A program made the position numbers and the translations under genes. Source: Scandinavium sp036271055 (GTDB lineage: Bacteria; Pseudomonadota; Gammaproteobacteria; Enterobacterales; Enterobacteriaceae). From it: DNA of 64,000 bases. Below are positions 49,401 to 54,989 of the stretch, piece by piece (the stretch's first letter is position 1; each line of letters opens with the position of its first letter). The stretch covers positions 182,858-246,857 of the forward strand of contig NZ_DATBBJ010000070.1 of the NCBI RefSeq assembly GCF_036271055.1, in the 5' to 3' direction. The notes beneath the pieces are model-generated. The model made no database searches, was not told the origin of the DNA, and worked only from the letters and a program-made list of their open reading frames with translations.

Positions 49401-52173
49401 CAGGCAAGCTTGGGTTATGCGCAGCATCGGTGGCTATCGCCAGCAGACCCTGACCGTTAAGCTGAGGCGTTGTCGTCAGCGTAGCAATGAAATTCCCAAG
49501 GCCATTGGTGATGCCGGACCCAATCACGATGCCATTCCCGTCGGTGATGGTAATGGTGCTGTTCGGCTCAGCCTGGCCGGTGACATGCAGACCATCCGGC
49601 GTGACCACCAGACCGGTTGGCGGGTTAGGCGGGGTGGTATCCGGCGCGATGACGTTTTCTGGAATGCCGATGTTTGCCGCTCTGTCAGTCACGCTGACGG
49701 TCAGCGATTCACCGTTGGCTTTTGGTGTGCTTAGCGTGATAGAGAAATTCCCGCTCTGATCGGCGGTTCCGGTGCCAAGCTGGGTCCCGAAACTGTCTTT
49801 CACTACCACAGTGCTGCCCGCTTCGGTGCTCCCGGTCAGGGTATGTCCCTGATCGACAACCTCGAGATCATTCAGAGTCGGAATGAGGGTATCGACATCA
49901 ACGGTAAATGAGGTTGATGCGGCGCTGGTTCCGGCGGTGTTTGTTGCGGTAGCGGTAAAGATATGGTCGCCATCCATCAGTGTCGGCGTGTAGCTCCAGT
50001 TGCCATCGATATCGGCTTCCACCGATGGGCTCAGAGCGACGCCGTTATCACTGATAATGATGGTGGCATTCGGCTCAGCCGTACCGTGGAGCGTCGGCGT
50101 ATTGTCGTTGGTAATGCCGCCGCTGGCGACGTTGCCAGTAACCGGAGTCACATCATCAGCAACGCTGACGATAATCGGCTGGACGGGGAAGCCGGAGTCG
50201 GAAGCAGTGAAATCAGTGGGCTGGCCGACGTTGCCCGCCGTATCCTGAATGCGAGCTTCCAGATCTTGGGCATGGGTTTGCGCCGGATTAAGCGTGACGG
50301 TGAATTCTCCGTTGCTGCCCACGAGGGTGGTGCCAAGCAGCGTGTTGCTGCTGTCGTAAATGGAAATGGTGCTCCCCGCTTCAGCCGTACCGCTGACGGT
50401 AGCGCCATTTTCAGCAACGTCAGTGATAACGGCTGGATTTGGTGGCGTGGTATCGACGGTAAAGGTCGGGACCGTGGTTGTTGTGCTGACATTTCCAGCC
50501 AGATCGGATTGGGTAAGGGTGATGAGGTGTGGGCCATCACCCAGAGCCTGAGAAGGGGTAAAGCTCCAGTTTCCGCTGGAATCGACAGTCGTGGTGCCGA
50601 TTTTGGTTTGCCCGTCATAAAGCGTGATGGTGTCGCCTACTTCACCCTTGCCACTGAACGTCGGTTTGGCATCATCGGTGACCGAACCACCTTGTAATGC
50701 GCCCACAATAGAGCCGACATCGTCGGTCACCGCTGAGAACTGAGGTGCGTCAGGCGGGGTAGTATCGACGGTGAAGGGCGGGACCGTGGTCGGTGGGCTG
50801 ACGTTTCCAGCCAGATCGGTTTGGGTAATGCTGATGTTGTGCGTGCCTTCACCCAAAGCCTGAGAAGGGGTAAAACTCCAGTTTCCGCTGGAATTGACAA
50901 TCGTGGTGCCAATTTTGGTTTGCCCATCATAGAGCGTGATGGTGTCGCCTGCTTCGCCCTTACCGCTGAACGTTGGTTTGGTATCATCGGTCACTGATCC
51001 GCCGTGTAACGCGCCCACGATGGAGCCGACGTCATCGGTCACCGCCGTGAGCTGAGGTGCGTCCGGCGCGGTGGTATCAACGGTAATCGAGAAATGCGTG
51101 GATTCTGCGCTATGGCCTTTCAGGTTGAAAGAAATCGCGGTGAAGGAATATTTACCGTCAGCCAGTGCTGAACTGATGGAAAAACTCCACGTACCGTCGT
51201 TACCGACGATCGCGGTGCCAATCTGGTGGCCATTTTCAAAAATATGTACCGTACTGCCCGCAGTACCCGTGCCTTTCAACAGCGGCGTGTTGTCACTGGT
51301 AATCTGATTATTGCTGATGGAAGTGGGGGTCACTCCGTGATCGTCAACTGCGCTGAGGATCACCGGGGTATCCGGGAGATCGATAGTCGGGGCGGTCACC
51401 TCAGCAGATGGGCCATGATTGCCTGCTTTATCGGTGGCATTAACGGTCAGATGTTCTCCGCTAATCTGCGGCTTATCGAGCGTGATGCTGAAATGCCCGT
51501 CGCTGTTTGTGGTGCCTTTACCAATGACGGTCCCGTCGGGGCCTTTTACTTCAACGGTGCTTCCGGGTTCGGCTTTACCGGTCAGCGTGGTGCCGTCCGG
51601 GGAAACAGCCAGGTTGGTTGGTGCGGTTGGCGGTGTCGTGTCTGTATTGCCATTACCGTTTCCATTGCCGTTATTCCCATTGCCATTTCCGTTGCCGTTT
51701 CCATTTCCATTGTTCCCATTTCCGGAATTATCGTCGGAACCGCCACCTCCACCACCACCGCCGCCTCCTGCAGCGATGCCAATACCCGCGGCAACGGCAA
51801 CGCCGCCAAGCACCCATGGCCAAATAGCCGCGCCATCGGAATGGCCTTCGGCAACCATAAAGGCATCAAGATTCTCTATTTGCTGGAAATGAAAACCGCT
51901 GGCGGTGTCCTGTACCCACCACAACGCGCCATGGCTGTCGACCAGCACCAGCTGGTTAGTGCCTTCCGGGTACGTGACGTAAAAATTATGAATGGCAATG
52001 GTTTCGCCCGAATGGAGCTTAATGACCATGTCCTGGCCGGAGCGTGTGATAGAGGCGATATCCGATCGTTCAAGCTGAAGCTTCACAACAGAGGGAGCAG
52101 AAAGAGTGATTTCAGAAGCGGCCACATTGCTGGTGACGCCAGTCAATTCGGAAACAATAGAAATAGGACCCAT
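40414..52173 (-). CDS. bapA: BapA-type giant Ig-repeat biofilm adhesin
   Basis: The 3,919-residue protein starts at an ATG preceded by TGGAGTG; a longer frame adds 16 unlikely residues. Order: N-terminal BapA-prefix domain (about 1-125), a hydrophobic segment and poly-Gly, a Gly/Asn linker (about 140-180), then by eye roughly 21 long Ig-like units of about 100 residues with the N-D-x-x-P-x-x-G-x-x-E-x-G core and about 8 shorter units, then VCBS/cadherin-like domains, and a C-terminal type I secretion signal with GGNGSDDW and IDLRELL. It has no Sec signal peptide. It is exported by BapBCD and mediates surface attachment and biofilm, as in Salmonella. Confidence 0.93.
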   Translation of the reverse strand: MGPISIVSELTGVTSNVAASEITLSAPSVVKLQLERSDIASITRSGQDMVIKLHSGETIAIHNFYVTYPEGTNQLVLVDSHGALWWVQDTASGFHFQQIENLDAFMVAEGHSDGAAIWPWVLGGVAVAAGIGIAAGGGGGGGGGGSDDNSGNGNNGNGNGNGNGNGNNGNGNGNGNTDTTPPTAPTNLAVSPDGTTLTGKAEPGSTVEVKGPDGTVIGKGTTNSDGHFSITLDKPQISGEHLTVNATDKAGNHGPSAEVTAPTIDLPDTPVILSAVDDHGVTPTSISNNQITSDNTPLLKGTGTAGSTVHIFENGHQIGTAIVGNDGTWSFSISSALADGKYSFTAISFNLKGHSAESTHFSITVDTTAPDAPQLTAVTDDVGSIVGALHGGSVTDDTKPTFSGKGEAGDTITLYDGQTKIGTTIVNSSGNWSFTPSQALGEGTHNISITQTDLAGNVSPPTTVPPFTVDTTPPDAPQFSAVTDDVGSIVGALQGGSVTDDAKPTFSGKGEVGDTITLYDGQTKIGTTTVDSSGNWSFTPSQALGDGPHLITLTQSDLAGNVSTTTTVPTFTVDTTPPNPAVITDVAENGATVSGTAEAGSTISIYDSSNTLLGTTLVGSNGEFTVTLNPAQTHAQDLEARIQDTAGNVGQPTDFTASDSGFPVQPIIVSVADDVTPVTGNVASGGITNDNTPTLHGTAEPNATIIISDNGVALSPSVEADIDGNWSYTPTLMDGDHIFTATATNTAGTSAASTSFTVDVDTLIPTLNDLEVVDQGHTLTGSTEAGSTVVVKDSFGTQLGTGTADQSGNFSITLSTPKANGESLTVSVTDRAANIGIPENVIAPDTTPPNPPTGLVVTPDGLHVTGQAEPNSTITITDGNGIVIGSGITNGLGNFIATLTTTPQLNGQGLLAIATDAAHNPSLPASVVAPDTTPPEAPSGLAVNATGTQLTGNAEAGSTVTVKDPDGTVVATGKADSGGHFTVTLSPAQDNGEHLAVTATDLANNTSLPGYIDAPDITAPDQPVILQVMDDMPGIIGAINSGDTTNDATPTLSGTAEVGSTVKVYENGNLLGTATIDGSGNWSFTPGSALSDGSHQFTVTSTDAGGNTSTSAPWNILVDTVAPQVPTITLVNDDMVGITGPVANAGLTNDSTPTVSGTGQPGSIVHLFDNDVFVANITVTPSGTWSYTFPADGALVGTSHSLTVNASDDYGNTSGDSAAWTFTLDTTPPAVPGLTLTTSGNVTLDPDALTNETKPHMTGTGDVGSVITIYDNGTEIGQVTVGPLGTWTFTPPLALGDGSHTFTASATDPAGNVSANASFALNVDATAPNPPVVISATVEGSSGDVLLANGSTTNETEPLLKGSSEANAFVDLYNNGDFLARVQADGSGAWSYQPGTALGEGLHIITAKATDAAGNTSPLSSGFSIDIDITAPITPVAPLVTDNVIPVVGNVVDGGATNDTTPTFSGTGEVGSTITIYNGAGILGTATVNESGSWTFTPSSPLPAVSYVITTTETDVAGNTSLHSPTVNFTIDTSAPTTPTIDYAQDDVAPVLGQVNTGGTTDDNTPVLHGTAEIGSTVTIFNGSTLVGTAVADGSGNWSLALGTLTDNAYTFTAIATDKAGNPSGSSASFTLTVDTTVLLPPVVEHITDDFGVIQGDLTTGMYTDDRTLAISGTGQNGTTVVIYDNGIEIGTAAVSGGQWTFNTPQLAVDPLTETQHSFTFSTREGAEETTQTTPVVIIVDINPPADPTNLVTSADGTTVTGLAEGNSTVIIKDADGNVLGQGTANALGNFTVTLSPAQTGGQTLTAVDQDRAGNQSGGVDFGASNTGLPDVPSITQILDNVGSVTGPVAPGGSTDDTTPTLSGKADANATVHIFIDGSLIEAGSVVADGSGNWSFTSPALLEGPHSFTVSASNAVGTGALSAPTNITVDLSAPLQPVILNATDDVPAVVGTVLSGQLTNDARPTLNGTSEPNATVTLYDNGVKIGTAQANGSGLWSFTPSSDLASISHDFTAQATDAAGNTGAASGIFTLNIDALAPNAPAITSVANDNGTLPVNINQGQSTNDTTPLLSGSGEIGSTISVYDNGNLLGTANVGGGGTWTFPVGTVLTDGPHSFTITATDAAGNTSSPSTAFPIVIDTAPPAVPTLLSVVDDQPGITGTLVNGQLTNDTTPTLSGRGEVGATVNVFSDGALIGSATVDSGGVWTVTPTTPLTSGPHVLTVSQTDPAGNISASTNGFTVNVDATAPGAPLITSVADNTAPVIGVVPNGGNTNETHPAISGTGEIGSTITLYNGSTVLGTTTVNGAGNWSFTPTTALTSGTWNITATATDAAGNTGALSDVRSFTVDTLAPTLPTITTVFDDQGTVTGNLVSGAVTDDTQPAVSGSSEANATVKIYDNGSLVATVTANGSGAWNWTPGAALAQGNHILTVTATDAAGNVSLTSNSFTFVVDSQAPLAPVITALADDVTPVIGPIVVGQTTNDNTPTLTGTAEVGATVNIYDGTTLVATTTADTLGNWLVTTSTLGDGPHSLTAKSTDAAGNVSPASAGFAITIDTSAPVAPVLLTVTDDVTGGAFGALTTGQLTNDNKPTLTGTAEAGSTVSVYDGSTLLGTTVATGGNWSFTPATGLSDGSHTLTITATDAAGNVSPAAGNFVVVVDATAPVMPVITLINDDVPNIVGAVGNGQPTNDAQPTLNGTAEANSTVRIYDNGALVTTVTASAGGTWAWTPPAALAQGNHSYTVTSTDTAGNLSATSTTAAIIVDTIAPGAVTNLAANATGTRITGTAEANSTVTITSSTGTVLGTATADGTGAFTVTISPAQTSGQGLLAFAQDRAGNVGINTPFTAPDTRVPDAPTITSVVDDVQSYTGSLTNGQLTNDPTPTLSGLAQANATVNVYNNGTLLGTTTANASGVWNFTPGGNLTEGNHAFTATATNANGTGAASSSISVIVDTTAPNTPTINISADGSTLSGVAEANSTVTITLPGGGGTLTTTAGSNGAWTLTLPVREIEGQTLSATATDVAGNTSGSASVIAPNLPLSASDNVTSLALTSTATTSTEHLTDYGLLLVGALGNVASVLGNDTAQVTFTIANGGSGDVTIDAAATGIVLSLLSTQEIVVQRFDTASGSWTTFVDTSAGAFANLLTLNGSGVQLSLTGLTGGQYRVLTYNSSLLATGSYTSLDVDVQKTTAGTVSGTTSHTGNVILDIDPTNGEDNAPTGTTVTQVTNANGVVTTVGAAGADIVGLYGTLHISQDGSYTYTLTNTSAAVLGHKESFTYTITHLGVSDSAQLIVTLGPVPAASTVVTADDSASLVFNTDVSAINNGASSQSGFTVVGVGLGNVLSLDVLANMSNPIKFDVDDGSTRTLTLQSSVGGVALASTFDLYIYRFNDLTQQYEQYKVQKGWLNAPLLGGQSSQLTMTLPGGEYIFLLNTASGVTALTGYTLNVLQDHTYAVDSLTASTTGNVLSNDVLPTGALLTEVNGVAVSATGTTTINGQYGTLTIDAHGNYTYTLKSGVGADGINTPDSFIYTVKAANGDTDRASLNITPTPHALDAVNDTSTVMPVTTVQDTTAYSDTSVGTANWSNPLIGTGSGSGSGAFTVDANTLLHNGVLHFAITSALAIAGLSGTWTITQGGSVVQQGTFSGSNTDISIADLGAGNYTLNFTGTTSGLGLLGSYTVTPSVTGTTYHLDAFDTNSSTVNGNIFDGTGAAGALDQLSTVHTTLTVNGFGGSTATLNPTGSTSSATIQGHYGTLTMNLDGSYTYALKAGVSVASMTSKETFTYTLNDQNGHTDSATLTIDMNPQMASSAQHDVINGSAYGDTVIYHLLNSTNATGGNGSDDWTNFNLAQGDKIDLRELLTGWDHQASTLGNFVQVSTSGTNTVISIDRDGTGSTYHSTTLITLDNVQTTLTELIQQNHIITG
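50451..51074. repeat. 312-base tandem repeat units inside bapA
   Basis: Two consecutive adhesin units encode nearly the same 104 residues (SAVTDDVGSIVGAL onward) and are almost identical in DNA; corresponding sites TATCGACGG (50451 and 50763) and TATCAACGG (51075) are spaced exactly 312 bases. Other units of the gene are more diverged, so this pair duplicated recently. Confidence 0.85.
51644..51769. repeat. Hexanucleotide Gly-Asn repeat and poly-Gly tract in bapA
   Basis: On the coding strand a run of GGNAAY hexamers encodes alternating Gly and Asn (51644-51726), followed upstream by a run of GGN codons (51739-51769). Because units are six and three bases long, slippage would change linker length without shifting frame. 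Confidence 0.85.
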
Positions 52174-52669
52174 GGTTATCACTCCATTCGATGTAGATGG
52201 TGCTACCGTTTTTGCGAGCAAGGTTAAAGAGTCACAAAATAAAAATGTATTCCTGCAGTTAATGTCTTAAATAACTTGACACTTATCTTAAATTTTTCGC
52301 GAGCGAATCCGTTGCCATTGAAAGCAGTCAATAAATTATGTGTGTGCAGGTTTACGCGTGAATTATCTTGAGACCAAAACCCCTGTTTTTTATCGGCTTA
52401 ATTTTGCTGCGTGCTGATCATGATATAGACAGGAACGAAAGAATTCGCAAATTAAGCAAGGGTTAACTGTGGTTAAGCAAAAGTGAATGTTTAGTCCTTA
52501 TGACAGGTGGCATCCTTGCTGGCCAGGGCAGTCATGAGAAGATCTTGTGAGGCAGTTTAGGTTTAATGTGTTGATCTGTAGAGGATAGTGCTGACAAAAA
52601 TAAAATCATACTGACTGTATTAATATTGAGAATGATTACCATCACTAATGTTTTGCACGGAAGGATTCT

Positions 52670-52759
52670 GTGATAAACATCCGGTTTTTCTTTTTACTAT
52701 TCCCGCCGTATGCGATCTCTGTTCCTTTGTGCTACCTCGGAAATAATATTGATAAATAA
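52670..52759 (+). CDS. Possible 29-residue hydrophobic small protein
   Basis: A GTG start with AAGGA five bases upstream opens a 29-codon frame encoding MINIRFFFLLFPPYAISVPL, then CYLGNNIDK: one short membrane-spanning segment. A Fur-like box lies directly upstream (52628-52646), so it could be an iron-regulated small membrane protein. Small size and lack of a known relative keep confidence low. Confidence 0.3.
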   Translation: MINIRFFFLLFPPYAISVPLCYLGNNIDK

Positions 52760-52890
52760 GTAAGGTGCAGGTTACATGATATATCTTGTTGTTTAGGGAT
52801 AAATGAGGATAGAAAAAATATTTACGGTGGGGAAATGCAGTTAGAAGTTATTTTAATGAGATTGAAGAGAAAAGTGGGAGGGGCAAACGT

Positions 52891-52923
52891 TGTCCCGACA
52901 GTATAATGCACTTTGCCGGGACA
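52891..52923 (-). terminator. Terminator-like hairpin downstream of smpB
   Basis: TGTCCCG and CGGGACA pair around a 19-base loop 20 bases after the smpB stop. The following T run on the minus strand is weak, so termination may be partial. Confidence 0.5.
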
Positions 52924-52942
52924 GTTTCAGTTGAAAGGCGAT

Positions 52943-53425
52943 TTAGCGGCCTGCATTTTTCATGATGCGAGCTTTATCACGCGCCCATTCCTGTTCTTTC
53001 AGGTCGGAACGTTTGTCGTGCTGTTTCTTACCTTTTGCTACGCCAATCTTCACTTTACACCAGGCGTTCTTCCAGTACAGGGAGAGTGCAACCACGGTGT
53101 AACCGTCGCGATTAATCAGACCATAAAGGGTGTCCAGTTCGCGCTGCTTCAACAGCAATTTACGCGTGCGGATAGGGTCGCAAACATAGTGGCTTGATGC
53201 AACGGCCAGCGGCGTGAAGTTGGCACCAAACAGGAAGGCTTCGCCATCGATGAGGATCACGTAGCTATCGCTGATGTTGGCTTTGCCTGCACGCAGGGAT
53301 TTCACTTCCCAGCCTTGCAGAGACAGACCCGCTTCATATTCATCTTCGATAAAATATTCGTGACGGGCGCGTTTATTCATCGCGATGGTGGCAGATCCAG
53401 GTTTGTGTGCTTTTTTCTTAGTCAT
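52943..53425 (-). CDS. smpB: SsrA-binding protein SmpB
   Basis: The 160-residue protein is the usual length, with RARHEYFIEDEYEAGLSLQG, the strand GWEVKSLRAGKANISDSYV and the basic C-terminal tail KGKKQHDKRSDLKEQEWARD that becomes helical in the mRNA channel. SmpB binds tmRNA and positions it on stalled ribosomes. In E. coli it lies right beside ssrA; here, as in Salmonella, the bap operon separates them. It is divergent from ratA. Confidence 0.97.
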   Translation of the reverse strand: MTKKKAHKPGSATIAMNKRARHEYFIEDEYEAGLSLQGWEVKSLRAGKANISDSYVILIDGEAFLFGANFTPLAVASSHYVCDPIRTRKLLLKQRELDTLYGLINRDGYTVVALSLYWKNAWCKVKIGVAKGKKQHDKRSDLKEQEWARDKARIMKNAGR

Positions 53426-53571
53426 AGTGTCCTGAAGTCATCTTTTCTGTACATTGCCTCAATCCTCCCGCGAGGCGCAATGCGGTATCTTAGCACGAGT
53501 TGTGGCACAGCGTTTTTTTTAACAGGGGATAAATGATATTATTTGCCCCATGACAGTGAGTGGAAATTGCT

Positions 53572-54009
53572 ATGCCTCAGATTAGTCGTACTGCACTGGT
53601 GCCGTACAGCGCGGAACAGATGTACCAACTCGTAAATGATGTGGATGCTTATCCCGATTTCATACCTGGCTGCACCGGTAGCCGTGTGCTGGAAGCCGGA
53701 CCTTCGCAAATGACGGCGGCGGTTGATGTCTCAAAAGCGGGGATCAGCAAAACCTTTACCACGCGCAATACGCTGACCGATAACCAAAGCATTCTGATGC
53801 ATTTGGTGGACGGACCGTTCAAGAAATTGATCGGCGGCTGGAAGTTCACGCCGCTCAGCCAGGATGCCTGCAAAATTGAGTTCCATCTGGATTTTGAGTT
53901 CACCAATAAGCTGATCGAAATGGCGTTTGGGCGGATCTTTAAAGAGCTGGCTTCGAATATGGTGCAAGCGTTCACGGTGCGTGCCAAAGAGGTTTACAGT
54001 GTCGGCTAA
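53572..54009 (+). CDS. ratA: RatA, START-domain protein
   Basis: The 145-residue START/polyketide-cyclase-like protein reads MPQISRTALVPYSAEQMYQL and continues with VDVSKAGISKTFTTRN and FKKLIGGWKFTPL. I use MPQIS as the start, agreeing with the family core; an ATG four codons upstream is also in frame. E. coli RatA was reported to block 70S ribosome association, while homologues (Coq10-type) bind ubiquinone; its true role is debated. It overlaps the next gene by 11 bases. Confidence 0.94.
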   Translation: MPQISRTALVPYSAEQMYQLVNDVDAYPDFIPGCTGSRVLEAGPSQMTAAVDVSKAGISKTFTTRNTLTDNQSILMHLVDGPFKKLIGGWKFTPLSQDACKIEFHLDFEFTNKLIEMAFGRIFKELASNMVQAFTVRAKEVYSVG

Positions 54010-54286
54010 GATAACGGTGGAAGTGGTTTACGCTTTGCCGGAAAAACAGTACCTGCAAAAAGTGTCGCTTGACGAAGGTGCTACCGTCGAACAGGCGGTT
54101 GTCGCCAGCGGGTTAATGAGGTTGCGACCGGAGATCTCTCTGAGTAGCAACAAAGTCGGGATCTGGAGCCGGGCGGTGAAACTGAAGGACGAAGTACATG
54201 ATGGCGATAGAGTTGAAATTTATCGTCCATTGATTGCAGATCCCAAAGCGTTACGCCGACAGCGAGCAGAGAAGGCTGGAAAATAA
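53999..54286 (+). CDS. ratB: RatB/RnfH family ubiquitin-fold protein
   Basis: The 95-residue protein matches E. coli RatB (RnfH): KITVEVVYALPEKQYLQKVS, KVGIWSRAVKLKDEVHDGDR and VEIYRPLIADPKALRRQRAE. It starts at a GTG inside the end of ratA, the arrangement seen in E. coli, so the pair is translationally coupled. It has a beta-grasp fold; function unclear. A bidirectional terminator begins in its stop codon. Confidence 0.93.
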   Translation: MSAKITVEVVYALPEKQYLQKVSLDEGATVEQAVVASGLMRLRPEISLSSNKVGIWSRAVKLKDEVHDGDRVEIYRPLIADPKALRRQRAEKAGK

Positions 54287-54310
54287 AATAGCGCTCAATG
54301 AGCGCTATTT
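54286..54310. terminator. Bidirectional terminator between ratB and bamE
   Basis: AAATAGCGCTC and GAGCGCTATTT form a perfect eleven-pair stem with a three-base loop, flanked by A and T residues on both sides, serving the convergent ratB and bamE. Confidence 0.92.
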
Positions 54311-54328
54311 TTACGTCTGTTACAAGGC

Positions 54329-54670
54329 TTAGTTGCTTGTCAGCGCGGGTTTGTTGTCGATGTTGGTCAACACGCCGCTGCTGTTGAAGGTCAGTGTCAG
54401 CGTCTGCTGGGTCACTTTCTCGTGGCCCGGTTCCTGACGGAACACGTAGAACCAGGTGTTGGTCCCGAATGGATCGGACATCATTGGGGTGCCGAGGGCA
54501 TAAGCAACCTGCTGTTGTGTCATGCCGACACGAATTTTTGCGATGTCATTAGGTGCCAGATAGTTACCCTGGTTGATATCAGGACGGTAAACCACTCGCT
54601 CCAGAGTGGAACAGCCTGCGGTCAACATCAGAAGAACCGCTGCGGCAGCAGTCAGCATTTTACAGCGCAT
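54329..54670 (-). CDS. bamE: Outer membrane assembly lipoprotein BamE
   Basis: The 113-residue protein begins MRCKMLTAAAAVLLMLTAGC with the lipobox LTAGC (Cys at residue 20), then TLERVVYRPDINQGNY and IRVGMTQQQVAYALGTP, and is essentially E. coli BamE (SmpA). It is part of the BAM complex that inserts beta-barrel proteins, contacting BamD and phosphatidylglycerol. I reject an ATG 12 codons upstream because it would bury the signal peptide. Confidence 0.96.
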   Translation of the reverse strand: MRCKMLTAAAAVLLMLTAGCSTLERVVYRPDINQGNYLAPNDIAKIRVGMTQQQVAYALGTPMMSDPFGTNTWFYVFRQEPGHEKVTQQTLTLTFNSSGVLTNIDNKPALTSN

Positions 54671-54767
54671 AGTGATTTCATTCCTTTTCGGGCCCGAGCA
54701 GTTCACGGCTCAATTGTAATATGTCGATGATAATAGACCTTTCATCACATTAAAACCTTTATACACT

Positions 54768-54983
54768 TCATCCTTCGAACTGCCTCTGCATTGGCTTCTC
54801 GTTCTCACCCCAGTCACATAGTTTTCTATGCTCCCAGGGATTCGTTCGCTTACCGCCTTGATACAGCTCGAATGATTTTATGTATGCCCCTTCATCTATC
54901 AACTTGAAAGATGCGTTGGCTAAGGCCTTTAGCGTCAGGTCTGTTGGTGCTTTTTGTTGTGAACTCAGACCCTGGGAACCCAA
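54768..54983 (-). repeat. Intergenic repeat-like sequence with possible 71-codon frame
   Basis: Between recN and bamE a minus-strand frame could encode GAYIKSFELYQGGKRTNPWE and more, but the DNA looks to me like a dispersed intergenic element of enterobacteria: CCCAGTCACATAG-TTTT-CTATGCTCCCAGGG forms a nested hairpin near 54810-54840, followed by GATTCGTTCGCTTACC. I recall similar AGTCAC...CTCCCxGGGATTCG sequences in other genomes, but could not check. It has no ribosome site of note. Not part of the standard recN-bamE pair. Confidence 0.4.
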
Positions 54984-54989
54984 AAAAGT

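Larger units (their letters stand above)
52174..52942. other. bapA upstream region with Fur-like box
   Basis: A 769-base gap, mostly AT-rich, that must hold the bapA promoter and the smpB terminator. GAGAATGATTACCATCACT at 52628-52646 agrees with the Fur-box consensus at 13 of 19 positions, immediately upstream of a small frame at 52670. No other element is supported. In Salmonella bapA is controlled by CsgD; I cannot point to a CsgD site here. Confidence 0.5.

Noticed and set aside
51644..51769. Phase-variation tract that could switch bapA off
   Set aside because: The repeat units are six and three bases, so changes in number keep the reading frame.
40414..52173. LapG-type protease control of the adhesin
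   Set aside because: The N-terminal region has VAAG/IAAG-like stretches, but no lapD or lapG gene is nearby and the standard (T/A/P)AA(G/V) context is not clear.
40495..52227. Many long plus-strand frames (up to nearly 600 codons) opposite bapA
   Set aside because: They run antisense to the repetitive adhesin gene, are rich in low-complexity Pro, Val, Arg and Ser, lack ribosome sites and repeat with the Ig units; they are shadows of a biased coding strand.
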